A stretch of 64,000 nucleotides of DNA from CBDAUN01 sp965214615 (GCA_965214615.1 OZ243952.1:2666001-2730000), one strand, 5' to 3'; shown: positions 53,228 to 61,471, counted from the stretch's first letter. Numbers and translations: made by a program. The notes: generated by a model not told the origin, from the sequence alone.

Positions 53228-54474
53228 TTGAATGTCACCCGGTCTGGAACAGGTTTCACGCGGTCAAGCTTGGTGTAGATCGGCATAAGCAGAAAGAAGG
53301 CGAAATACAGAAAGTAGCACAGTTGCGCCCATCTGACATTACTCATCCAGAACAGATCAACCGCCTGGGGATTCTTGGTTCCAAGATACCCGAGCAAAAT
53401 GAAAGTCACGACAAACACGGTAAGCGCCGACTTGAACATCCAGCCCCTGTACCGTATCGACTTGACCGGCGAACGGTCGAGCCACGGAAGCAGGAAGAAC
53501 ATGAAGATCGCCACACCCATCGACAACACACCCCACAGCTTGGCATCAATGCCGAACAGCGGATACGTCACCGCGCGCAGGATCGAATAGTACGGCGTCA
53601 AGTACCAAAGCGGAATGATATCCGGAGGCGTCTGCAACGGGTTTGCCGGCTCAAAATTCGCACGCTCGAGGAACCATCCCGACATTTCCGGCATGATGAA
53701 CACGATGGCGAAAAATATGAACATGAACACCGCCACGCCGAAAATATCTTTCACCGTATAGTAGGGATGAAACGGAATTCCGTCCAGCGGACGTCCGTGC
53801 TCGTCCTTTTTCTTCTTGATCTCGATGCCGTCGGGATTGTTGGACCCGGTCTTGTGAAGCGCAACCATGTGGACAAACACCAGGCCGCAAAGAACCAATG
53901 GCACCAAAATGACGTGAAACGCGAAAAATCGCGTAAGCGTGGCATCGGACACGACAAAGTCGCCGCGAATCCACTCGGCAAGCGGCTCGCCTATGAATGG
54001 AATTGCTCCGAAAAGCGAAATGATGACCTGCGCGCCCCAAAACGACATGTTGCCCCACGGCAGCAGGTATCCGAAAAATGCCTCGGCCATCAGCACCAGA
54101 TAGATCACCATGCCGACGATCCAAAGCAGTTCCCGAGGCCGTCGATACGACCCGTACAGCAAGCCGCGGAACATGTGCAGATAGATGACGACGAAGAACA
54201 TTGATGCGCCGGTTGAATGCAGGTAGCGCATGAGCCAGCCCCAGGAGACATCGCGCATGATGTATTCGACCGAGTCGAAAGCCAACTCGGCATCCGGCTT
54301 GTAGAACATGGTCAGAAATATGCCGGTTACGATCTGCAGCACCAGCACCACAAGCGCCAGCGAACCGAAAAAGTACCAGAAGTTGAAGTTCTTCGGAGCG
54401 TAGTATTTTGCGACGTGCTCGTCCCATGTCTTTGTCATGGGATAGCGTTCATCGATCCATGCCCTCAATTTCAT
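53224..54474 (-). CDS. petB: Cytochrome bc1 complex, cytochrome b (with PLWY in the Qo motif)
   Basis: A 416-residue membrane protein with eight to nine helices. Haem b ligands are in MRYLHSTGASMFFVVIYLHM and RFFAFHVILVPLVLCGLVFVH. The Qo-site motif reads PLWY (53602-53613), so the catalytic Glu of the usual PEWY is replaced by Leu. The next residues (LTPYYSILRA) are normal. It oxidises ubiquinol and moves protons. Gamma- and betaproteobacteria often carry PVWY; PLWY is unusual. The start at ATG 54474 shares a base with the petA stop; upstream codons in frame belong to petA. Confidence 0.96.
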   Translation of the reverse strand: MKLRAWIDERYPMTKTWDEHVAKYYAPKNFNFWYFFGSLALVVLVLQIVTGIFLTMFYKPDAELAFDSVEYIMRDVSWGWLMRYLHSTGASMFFVVIYLHMFRGLLYGSYRRPRELLWIVGMVIYLVLMAEAFFGYLLPWGNMSFWGAQVIISLFGAIPFIGEPLAEWIRGDFVVSDATLTRFFAFHVILVPLVLCGLVFVHMVALHKTGSNNPDGIEIKKKKDEHGRPLDGIPFHPYYTVKDIFGVAVFMFIFFAIVFIMPEMSGWFLERANFEPANPLQTPPDIIPLWYLTPYYSILRAVTYPLFGIDAKLWGVLSMGVAIFMFFLLPWLDRSPVKSIRYRGWMFKSALTVFVVTFILLGYLGTKNPQAVDLFWMSNVRWAQLCYFLYFAFFLLMPIYTKLDRVKPVPDRVTFK

Positions 54475-55067
54475 CACGACAGTTCTCCTTCGGATGTATC
54501 GACACCGATTTCGATTCGCGAATCCGCTAAGAAGCGATGCGGCGGAACTTCCAGGTTGGTCGGTGCGGGGACACCCTTGTAAACGCGCCCTGCCAGATCG
54601 AACTTCGAGCCGTGGCACGGGCAGAAAAAGCCGCCCGGCCATTCGGCATCCAGACCGCCGGGCTCGAACCGGTCCAGCGGCGAGCATCCCAGATGGGTGC
54701 AGATGCCGACCAGAACCAGTACTTCCGGATTAATCGAGCGAAATTCATTGCGCGCATAACCCGGTTGCTGGGCATCGGCCGATTCAGGGTCCGCAAGCTG
54801 GTCGACCTGATCCAGCGTTGCCAGCATTTCCTTGGTGCGCTTGACAATCCAGACCGGCTTGCCGCGCCACTCGACCTTGAGCAGCTTTCCAGGCTCAAGC
54901 CGGCTGATATCGACTTGCACGGGTGCGCCGGCCGCCTTGGCCCGTGCACTAGGCGTCATGCTTGCTACAAAAGGAACAACCGCTACGGCTGCGCCGGCTG
55001 CACCTACTCCGGTAGTCACTCCGGTTAGAAATCGACGTCGCTCCCGATCGACGTTTTCGTCAGGCAT
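54474..55067 (-). CDS. petA: Cytochrome bc1 complex, Rieske iron-sulfur subunit
   Basis: A 197-residue protein with a twin-arginine-type start (RRRFLTGVTTGVGAAGAAVAVVPFVASM), so it is exported folded by Tat and stays anchored by that helix. Cluster ligands are in CTHLGC and CPCHGSKFD. It moves between cytochrome b and c1 to carry one electron of ubiquinol. Its start at ATG 55067 follows GGGGGT directly. The upstream promoter candidate is at 55169-55177. Confidence 0.97.
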   Translation of the reverse strand: MPDENVDRERRRFLTGVTTGVGAAGAAVAVVPFVASMTPSARAKAAGAPVQVDISRLEPGKLLKVEWRGKPVWIVKRTKEMLATLDQVDQLADPESADAQQPGYARNEFRSINPEVLVLVGICTHLGCSPLDRFEPGGLDAEWPGGFFCPCHGSKFDLAGRVYKGVPAPTNLEVPPHRFLADSRIEIGVDTSEGELS

Positions 55068-55168
55068 TTTTACCCCCAGACAGGACAAACTTCAAAATAA
55101 CAAATTCCGGCGATTTATTCCGTCTCGCCATATCGACTGCCGCATGCCGGAATATAGGACAGCAAGCG

Positions 55169-55177
55169 ATTATAACA
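55169..55177 (-). promoter_or_regulatory. Extended -10 promoter of petABC
   Basis: Minus strand TGTTATAAT: a consensus TATAAT (55169-55174) with the extended TGn just before it, and only weak -35 resemblance. The transcript would start about 95 bases before petA. Confidence 0.45.
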
Positions 55178-55607
55178 GATGAGTAAAGATTCAATTTTTG
55201 AACTCTCAACAAAAGAAAAAGTCTTGTAATATCAACTCTTTGTCAATACCTCCGAGCACCCGGAATCAAGCGTCGGATCGCATTGGCAACGATACAAGAC
55301 CGGTAATCATATTACCGCATTGCGTTGCGATTCGCAATCCCGTTTTGCTATGCGCCGGTGTGCGGCGGAAGGTCGCGCAACCACCGCAGGGATAGTGCAA
55401 TTTCAACGGATCTCATTCAATGTGCATTGCAGGCGGCATCCGAATTGCCGACCCTTGATGTCCAGGGCGAATTCGAGACTTCGACGGAATGAAGGACAGC
55501 TGGTTTCTTTCGGCCCATAGAGTCGGATTGGCAGAGAACCTCGGGCAACCGGTGACTGCGATGATCAGGCGACAGCGGCGATTTTGCCGGCCTCGCATAC
55601 AGGCATG
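55178..55607. other. Gene-free stretch between petABC and the DmdA-like operon
   Basis: No supported gene or repeat. The frame 55417-55950 on the minus strand overlaps the DmdA-like gene in another phase and shows no family resemblance. Confidence 0.5.
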
Positions 55608-56720
55608 TCAGGCGAAAGGAAGGGCTGAAACCTCGCCTGCACGGACAACACCGTCTTGGCTGTGAACAGCCACAGGCTGTCCCGCATCCCAGAATTCCCT
55701 GTCGATCAGCGACAGACCGACATTTCGCTTCAAACGCGGCGACCAAATGGCACTCGTGATCCGGCCAACCGGTCTTGCGCCTAATTTGACCTGCCAGGGT
55801 TCGGTGCAGGGAGGACAAGGTTTGCCATCGAAAACAACGCCGCGGATCTTGCGGTGCACACCTTCGGCGGACACTTTCTGCATGGCTGCACCGCCAAGAC
55901 AGTCGAGCGCGCCGTCCAAGTCGCAGAACCTTCCCAATCCTACTTCCCAAGGATTGTTCTCGCGTGTCATATCGTTTCCGTATGACAAAAGTCCCCCCTC
56001 AATGCGATCAATCAGATTGGGGTAGCCGGGCGCAATGCCATACGGCTGTCCGGCCTGCCACACAGCGTCCCATAAAGAGGCGCCCAGACTCGCGCCATTT
56101 AAGTAAATCTCGAAGCCGCCCTGGCGGGAATAACCAGAACGTGCAATCAATTGCCGCGTACCGGCAAAGTCGATCCAGCCGAACTTGAAAAATCCGATGT
56201 CGCGGACATGTCCGCCGAACCGATCGCAAAGCAAGTCCTCGGCTTTCGGTCCCTGCACGGCCAAGGGCGACACGTCCGGTTCGTCAACTGCCACGTCAAG
56301 CCCGCGACCGAGCGCAAGCCCCTTGGCAAATAAAAGCAGATCCGAATCCGCAACCGACAGCCAGAACCGGTCATGCGCCAGTTTCAGCAGAATCGGGTCA
56401 TTGATCAGGCCGCCCGCTTCGTCTGTAACCGGAGCATAGAGACAATCGCCGACCTTGGCACGAGAGATGTCGCGCGGGGTCATCCACTGAACCAGCCTCG
56501 CCGCATCACGGCCCGAGACCTGCACCTGACGCTGGCAGGAGACGTCCCAGACCTGTACGTGCTCGCGAAGGTGCCAGTAATCCTCTTCGACCGAACGGCC
56601 GTACGAGACAGGCAAAAGCATATGGTTGACCACCGAAAAGCGCGTGACACCGGCAGACTCGGCACAGGCCGTGTACGGGGTACGGCGCAGTCGACGGGAA
56701 AACCTAAGTCCGTCAGCCAC
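55608..56720 (-). CDS. GcvT-family demethylase, DMSP demethylase (DmdA)-like
   Basis: A 370-residue GcvT-fold protein. The pattern matches DmdA in order and length: NHMLLPVSYGRSVEEDYWHL, HVQVWDVSCQRQVQVSG, a long run around APVTDEAGGLINDPILLKL, WLSVADSDLLLFAKG, SGYSRQGGFEIYL, and IEGGLLSYGNDMTRENNP. DmdA transfers a methyl of dimethylsulfoniopropionate to tetrahydrofolate, giving methylmercaptopropionate. Close relatives with other substrates exist, so DMSP is probable, not proven. It is the last gene of a four-gene operon, starts with GTG at 56720 and overlaps the transthyretin-like stop by 8 bases. No dmdB/C/D genes are in the window. Confidence 0.78.
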   Translation of the reverse strand: MADGLRFSRRLRRTPYTACAESAGVTRFSVVNHMLLPVSYGRSVEEDYWHLREHVQVWDVSCQRQVQVSGRDAARLVQWMTPRDISRAKVGDCLYAPVTDEAGGLINDPILLKLAHDRFWLSVADSDLLLFAKGLALGRGLDVAVDEPDVSPLAVQGPKAEDLLCDRFGGHVRDIGFFKFGWIDFAGTRQLIARSGYSRQGGFEIYLNGASLGASLWDAVWQAGQPYGIAPGYPNLIDRIEGGLLSYGNDMTRENNPWEVGLGRFCDLDGALDCLGGAAMQKVSAEGVHRKIRGVVFDGKPCPPCTEPWQVKLGARPVGRITSAIWSPRLKRNVGLSLIDREFWDAGQPVAVHSQDGVVRAGEVSALPFA

Positions 56721-57063
56721 GCTCGGTGGAGCTCCACAGTGAGTAGCCGTGGGGCGAGACGATTACAGGAATGTGATAGCGTCCATCCGGGTCGGGCATG
56801 GCAAATCGCACGACAATCTCGTCCATGATGCGTGTGCCATGGGCGCCCTGGACCCTGCCCTGCCAATACGCGCCAGTCTGAAAGACCAACTCGTACGTAG
56901 CCGCCGGATCGGGCGCAGCAACCTCCTGCAACAGGCGCCCGCCGTCATCCATTGCCGTGTCAAACACGGTCCGGCCCGTAGTCAGATTGACCAGCCGCAC
57001 CGCAATGCCGCCGGCGTGGCTGCCGTCGACGCCGCTGAGTGCGTGCGAGGACACCGTCGCCAT
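56713..57063 (-). CDS. Transthyretin/5-hydroxyisourate hydrolase-like protein with altered C-terminus
   Basis: A 116-residue protein of the HIU hydrolase (transthyretin-like) fold: SSHALSG near the N-terminus (the active-site His), a Gly-rich loop, YELVFQTGAYW, MDEIVVRFAMPDPDGRYHIPVIVSPHGYS at the end. HIU hydrolases end in Tyr-Arg-Gly-Ser, which forms part of the active site; here the end is WSSTERG, so the signature tetrapeptide is lost and uric-acid catabolism is doubtful. No uricase or OHCU decarboxylase gene is nearby. Its ATG shares one base with the ThDP stop. It may hydrolyse an intermediate or have a binding role. Confidence 0.8.
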   Translation of the reverse strand: MATVSSHALSGVDGSHAGGIAVRLVNLTTGRTVFDTAMDDGGRLLQEVAAPDPAATYELVFQTGAYWQGRVQGAHGTRIMDEIVVRFAMPDPDGRYHIPVIVSPHGYSLWSSTERG

Positions 57064-58793
57064 TATTCAATCGACGCCTTGTCGCGCTTGTCCGATGTTG
57101 CCGCGACGATGGGAGAGATGACACCGCGGCATTTTACGTTCACGCACGCCGTCTTGCCTGACTCCATCGCGCGCCTCAATGCGGGTCCAAGCTGAGCGCG
57201 CGTGTCTACCAGTTCGCCGTGCCCGCCAAGCCCCTCGAACATGGTATGAAACGGAATGTCTCGAAAATCGGTGGCAAAGTGAGTACCGCTGGCGAACAGG
57301 CGCTCCTGCTGCTGACTGATGCAGTCGAGTCCGCCGTTGTTGTCGATCACCACGGTAATCGGAAGCCCTTCCTGGAACGCAGCCTCGATTGACAGCCCGC
57401 CCGACAAGAAAGCCCCGTCTCCGGAAACCACCACGACGTTGCGATCCGGATGCGCAGCCTTGGCCGCAATGCCGAAACTGACCCCTACCCCCAGCAGCGA
57501 ATAGTTGCCGGGGTGCATGATCCCGCCGAGCTTCTTCCCGCGCCATCCGGCCATGTTGACTGCGATTTCATTCCAAAAATGCGTATTGCCGCCATCAAAG
57601 ACCAGCCAGTCGCCGTCGTCCATTGCGGTCTGCACATCGAGACCCAGCTGCAGGGGGTGCATTTTTCCGCCCTCGGCCTCATCCTGAGCGGCTTGCGCTG
57701 CAAGATGCGCCTCCCACTCGGCGACCCATGCTGCGCGGCGCTCCCTTTGAAGATCGAACCAAGGCGTCCAGGTGCGGCCGATTCCGCTCAGCGCGTCCAG
57801 AAACGCGCCCGGATCGGACAGCAGCACCTCGTCGGCAGCGTAATTGCTGTCCAGTTCCTGCGCCGAACCGTTGACGCAAATAAGCGTGGTTTCCTTGCGA
57901 AAAAACGGCGGGTTGCCGAAATTCATCTGATTGTCGAGCCTGCCGCCCACCATCACGACGACATCGGCCTCGTGGATGGCGTCTTTCGATGGGTGATACT
58001 GGTGGAAATCGGCAAGTCCCATGTAGGCTTCACAGCCCTCGCCCAGAAGCTTGGCGTGATACGGCACATTGAACACCGGCATGCGCAAACTGCGCCCCAT
58101 CGCTTCCAGCGCGTCTTCGGCGCCCGACCACCAGATCCCGTGTCCGCCGATAACGATCGGGCGTTCAGCCGCCAGGATGAGACCAAGCAGACGATCGAGT
58201 TCGGACGGGTCCGGCCAGGCGCGCGGCACAGGGCGGGCGCTGTGCGCCCAGGGCCGCTCGTCGCAGCCCGAATCCGCATCAAACGACGAAAACATGATGT
58301 CAACCGGCAGACTGATGTGCACCGGCCCCGGATAGCCGGTTGTCGCCGCCTGCCATGCCCGGTTGACGAATTCACGGATTCTCCCGCCCTCGGTGACCTG
58401 GACGGAATACTTCACCAGCGGTGCGGCGATTGCCACATCATCGATTTCCTTGAAACCGCCCGCACCTTGGCGCTTGAGCGTCGACGACCCGGTGACAAAG
58501 ATCACTGGCGAGCGCTCGCCGCCTGCTTCAAGCATCGCGGGCACGGCATTTGCAAAGCCTTCGGGCCCGACTAGGCAGACCGCGGGCCTGCGGGTGATCC
58601 GCGCATGCGCGTCAGCCAGATGTCCTGCAACCTGCTCGTGCGGACAGTTGATGACCGGAATCCCGCATTCCATGAGTCCTTCGAGCGCCGGATTGCAGAA
58701 ACCGCCTGCCAGAGTGAATACGCGGTCCACTCCTTTTTCCTTCAGCGCACGGGCCAGCAAGGCGCCGCCGCGAATTCGGTTGTCGCAGGTCAT
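57063..58793 (-). CDS. ThDP-dependent 2-oxoacid decarboxylase-like enzyme (acetolactate synthase fold)
   Basis: A 576-residue ThDP enzyme. The PYR domain starts RVFTLAGGFCNPALEGLME and has the catalytic Glu in NCPHEQVAGHLADAHAR (about residue 53). The PP domain contains the ThDP motif GDGAFLSGGLSIEAAFQEGLPITVVIDNN (begin about 460). A Glu at that position separates it from glyoxylate carboligase, which has Val there. The following gene order (2-hydroxyacid oxidase then this enzyme) is like the MdlB-MdlC pair, so it probably decarboxylates the 2-oxo acid product. The start ATG 58793 is 18 bases from the oxidase stop. Confidence 0.83.
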   Translation of the reverse strand: MTCDNRIRGGALLARALKEKGVDRVFTLAGGFCNPALEGLMECGIPVINCPHEQVAGHLADAHARITRRPAVCLVGPEGFANAVPAMLEAGGERSPVIFVTGSSTLKRQGAGGFKEIDDVAIAAPLVKYSVQVTEGGRIREFVNRAWQAATTGYPGPVHISLPVDIMFSSFDADSGCDERPWAHSARPVPRAWPDPSELDRLLGLILAAERPIVIGGHGIWWSGAEDALEAMGRSLRMPVFNVPYHAKLLGEGCEAYMGLADFHQYHPSKDAIHEADVVVMVGGRLDNQMNFGNPPFFRKETTLICVNGSAQELDSNYAADEVLLSDPGAFLDALSGIGRTWTPWFDLQRERRAAWVAEWEAHLAAQAAQDEAEGGKMHPLQLGLDVQTAMDDGDWLVFDGGNTHFWNEIAVNMAGWRGKKLGGIMHPGNYSLLGVGVSFGIAAKAAHPDRNVVVVSGDGAFLSGGLSIEAAFQEGLPITVVIDNNGGLDCISQQQERLFASGTHFATDFRDIPFHTMFEGLGGHGELVDTRAQLGPALRRAMESGKTACVNVKCRGVISPIVAATSDKRDKASIE

Positions 58794-58811
58794 GTCTAGA
58801 TCGTTATCCCT

Positions 58812-59999
58812 TTAGCTTTTTGCCGCTATTTTAAACGGCTGCGGCAGGTTCATCGCACCTTCGCCGCTGTCGCAGCCCGGTTCGAACACGACATCAGCCC
58901 CAAGCCCCGCTACCGAGTCGACGCCAAGCTGGGCGATTGCAGCGTCGATGTCCCTTATATAGCAATCCAGAAGTGTCGACAGGCCGGTTTGTGCGCCAGC
59001 GCCTAAGGCAAATAGAACCGGACGTCCAAGCATCACGAAGTCAGCACCGAGGGCCAGCGCCTTGACTACGTCCTCGCCGCTGCGAACGCCGCTGTCAAAC
59101 ACCAACGGCATATCGGGGCCAAGGGCTTCGCGAATCGGCGGCACAAGATCGACGGCCGCCGGAACACTGTCCAGCTGCCGGCCGCCGTGATTTGACACGT
59201 AGACGGCATCGGCGCCCGCATCCCGGATACGAACCGCATCCTGGGCGCAGGTGATTCCCTTGACAATGAGGTTTCCTTTCCACGCTGTCCGCAATTTATC
59301 CAGAAAATTCCAATCCGCGCCTGCCCGGCTGGCATCGCGGACAAAGCTGTCGCCTGTGCCGATATTTTTCGGAGAAGGAATCCCTGCCGCGAGGGTCGAC
59401 AGCGACCAGCGGGGATGAGTCGCAAAATCCAGAAAGGACTTCACAGTCAGCCGAAAAGGCACATTGAATCCGTTGCGCTGATCGCGAACCCGCCGCGACA
59501 CCTGCGGCACATCGACGGTCAGCACCAAGGTGCCGTAGCCGGCATCTTGTGCGCGGCGGGCGACGGCCAGAGACGACTCTTCCGACGACCCGTAGTACAG
59601 TTGAAACCATGCGCATTCTCCAGCCCACTTGCGCATGTCTTCAAGCGGGCTCGACGCGGCAGAAGAGACGCAGACGGGAATTGCAAGCCGTGCAGCCGTC
59701 TCGGCGAGGATTCGATCCGCGCCCGGACACGCCAGATTGCACATTCCCATGGGCGCAATTCCGAACGGAGCACCGAATGTGCTCCCCAAAAGCTCGGTCT
59801 CGAGACTTCGGGAAGCGACATTCTCCATGACGCGCGGCTGCAGGCAGATTTCATCAAACCGCGCCTCGTTGCGCCGTGCTCCGACCTCCCGTCCAGCGGC
59901 GCCGTCGATGAAATCGAACACCAGGCGCGGCAGGCGGCGTTTCGCCAAGCGGCGCGCGTCCTCGGTTGAAAATAATCTGCCGCCCGTCAACAGTTTCAT
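58812..59999 (-). CDS. FMN-dependent 2-hydroxyacid oxidase/dehydrogenase
   Basis: A 395-residue TIM-barrel flavoprotein of the glycolate oxidase/lactate dehydrogenase/mandelate dehydrogenase family. FMN and substrate residues are present: FQLYYG (Tyr), TVDVPQ (Asp), RRVRDQRNGF (Arg), LIVKGI (Lys), SNHGGRQLD (catalytic His and Arg), and GADFVMLGRPVLFALG. In the first helix region the substrate-binding Tyr of glycolate oxidase is a Phe here (Phe30 in VFDFIDG). It oxidises a 2-hydroxy acid to a 2-oxo acid, passing electrons to O2 or quinone. It is the first gene of the operon that ends with the DmdA-like demethylase. Confidence 0.9.
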   Translation of the reverse strand: MKLLTGGRLFSTEDARRLAKRRLPRLVFDFIDGAAGREVGARRNEARFDEICLQPRVMENVASRSLETELLGSTFGAPFGIAPMGMCNLACPGADRILAETAARLAIPVCVSSAASSPLEDMRKWAGECAWFQLYYGSSEESSLAVARRAQDAGYGTLVLTVDVPQVSRRVRDQRNGFNVPFRLTVKSFLDFATHPRWSLSTLAAGIPSPKNIGTGDSFVRDASRAGADWNFLDKLRTAWKGNLIVKGITCAQDAVRIRDAGADAVYVSNHGGRQLDSVPAAVDLVPPIREALGPDMPLVFDSGVRSGEDVVKALALGADFVMLGRPVLFALGAGAQTGLSTLLDCYIRDIDAAIAQLGVDSVAGLGADVVFEPGCDSGEGAMNLPQPFKIAAKS

Positions 60000-60544
60000 G
60001 CCTGCTTCCTATGAATGATCCAAGCCATGCACTGTCGATTCTTTCGGAACAGACCGAATGCCAGCACGCTGTCATGAGCCGGCTGCCTGCGAGTGAACCG
60101 AAAATAATGCAAAGGATTCATGGTGGAATTTGCGTTGTATGGCTCTATGAATTGCAATTCCGGAAATTAACCGCATCGAACCATCGTTTCCTATGGGAAT
60201 TATAGTATTCCAGTGGTATCCGTTGTTCCGGTCATTGCACGTCCAGTTTGCGCGGCATTGGCGCTTGCCGAGCCACTCGGACGAATCGGCGAACTGTCTG
60301 CCCCGATGGCACCCATTGATTCGCTGCTGCCGAGGAAATCCGCCGCTTTGCCTTGCAGTGTGATTTAAAGTCGCTACCCGCCTATCCTGAATGGGCGGGC
60401 AAGCAGTTGCCTTGCCAGCCAAATTCCTTTCCGCAACCGCACAGCTTCGGTTCCGGCTTCGGCCGTCCGGAAACAGTCAAAAAGTCGAAGGATCACAAAA
60501 ATTCAATGAAAATCTGCCACCCTACTTGCGGCACGCTTAAAAAC
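60000..60544. other. Gene-free stretch upstream of the operon at 59999 and the Calx-beta gene
   Basis: No supported gene; the minus frame 60072-60422 lacks family resemblance. It separates the divergent 2-hydroxyacid oxidase operon from the Calx-beta gene and contains the promoters of both. Confidence 0.45.
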
Positions 60545-60574
60545 TGGACAAAACTGCGTTACTTTTGATATAAA
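60545..60574 (+). promoter_or_regulatory. Candidate promoter of the Calx-beta gene
   Basis: TGGACA (60545-60550), 18 bases, TATAAA (60569-60574), each five of six to consensus. The transcript would start near 60581, leaving a leader of about 80 bases before the ATG at 60663. Confidence 0.4.
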
Positions 60575-60662
60575 TGCCGTTGATGCGCAGGGGCGGGATA
60601 TTACAGGCATAAATTCTGCCTCGCAAGCTCAATAGCACCATCAAAGGAGAATTTAATTTAAG

Positions 60663-61139
60663 ATGAAGTACAAAGCAAAACTAAATTATCGCAAGTCTCG
60701 GCGATTGTTGGCTGGGATGCTGTCATTGACCGTAATTAGCGCAACGCTCGCTTCAGGAGTAACCTTTGCAGGAAACCAATTCGAAGCAACAGAGGGCGAC
60801 GCCGTCGAATTTGACATCAAGAAACCGAACGAAAATGGAACTAACGGTCCGTTCGCCAACGCACTTCGCTATCAATATACGACTAAGAACGGCAAAGCCA
60901 AGGCAGGCAAGGACTATACTGCGACCAAAGGAACTGTTAAATTTGTCTACGGTACCGGTTCCAATACGAACGCAACAATCAGTGTAGAGACCCTGGAAGA
61001 CGATCACGATGAAGGGGACGGAGAGAGATTCCGGTTGGTACTGACTAACCCGCAAGTGTATACACAAGCGAAAGGTTGGCATTCTATTCGGGTAGTTCCT
61101 CAGAAAATCAGACTCCTTGGAAAAATTCTCGAACCCTAA
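60663..61139 (+). CDS. Small secreted protein with a single Calx-beta domain
   Basis: A 158-residue protein. The N-terminal basic region RKSRRLLAGMLSLTVISATLASGVTFA is a Sec signal peptide. The rest is one Calx-beta domain (FEATEGDAVEFDIKK, YTTKNGKAKAGKDYTATKGTVKFVYGTGS, TISVETLEDDHDEGDGERFRLVL). The acidic DxE/ExD residues could bind calcium. Calx-beta domains usually occur in arrays in large adhesins, so a stand-alone domain is odd. AAGGAG lies 14 bases before the ATG. Codon use is more A/T-rich than neighbours, suggesting recent gain. Role (matrix, host contact, metal binding) unknown. Confidence 0.78.
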   Translation: MKYKAKLNYRKSRRLLAGMLSLTVISATLASGVTFAGNQFEATEGDAVEFDIKKPNENGTNGPFANALRYQYTTKNGKAKAGKDYTATKGTVKFVYGTGSNTNATISVETLEDDHDEGDGERFRLVLTNPQVYTQAKGWHSIRVVPQKIRLLGKILEP

Positions 61140-61471
61140 ACCGCTCTCGCCTGTGTTCAACATACGCGGTAAGCGATTTCAATTCTTCAGCTTCTTAGTC
61201 GAATTGCAGACTGCCAGCCGGCGGTGACCTTTGCGACAAATGACGCCCTGCGCCAGTAGCGGCTTAGATGGCGGCTACTGAAATCAGGCGCGTCACCTAG
61301 GCGCAGGATCAGTGAACATAGCAGCGCGGCGCGATTGCTCAAAGCAATACTGCGGCAAAACCATCCGGCTTGGTCACCAAGAAATGAAATATATGCAAAA
61401 TTGAGCATTTTGCGTACAATTGTGTTTTCTGCATAAACCATCCTACATTTGCGAAAAGGAGTTAACTTCAA
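61140..61471. other. Intergenic stretch upstream of katG
   Basis: No supported gene. It contains an inverted repeat CAGTAGC (61254-61260) / GCTACTG (61274-61280) with a 13-base loop and an A/T-rich end (61381-61440) with a TACAAT at 61415-61420 that may be the katG -10. Confidence 0.4.

Noticed and set aside
55417..55950. Minus-strand frame of 177 codons
   Set aside because: Overlaps the DmdA-like gene in another frame and shows no domain.
57063..58793. Glyoxylate carboligase (Gcl), which would fit with glycolate oxidase and HIU hydrolase as a purine/glyoxylate pathway
   Set aside because: The ThDP enzyme keeps the catalytic Glu (CPHEQ) that Gcl lacks, the HIU-hydrolase end motif is missing, and no uricase or allantoinase gene is nearby.
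60072..60422. Minus-strand frame of 116 codons upstream of the 2-hydroxyacid oxidase operon
   Set aside because: No family resemblance or ribosome site; treated as intergenic.
61254..61280. Inverted repeat upstream of katG as an OxyR or Fur site
   Set aside because: CAGTAGC-N13-GCTACTG does not match the known spacing or bases of OxyR or Fur sites; kept only as a note in the intergenic entry.
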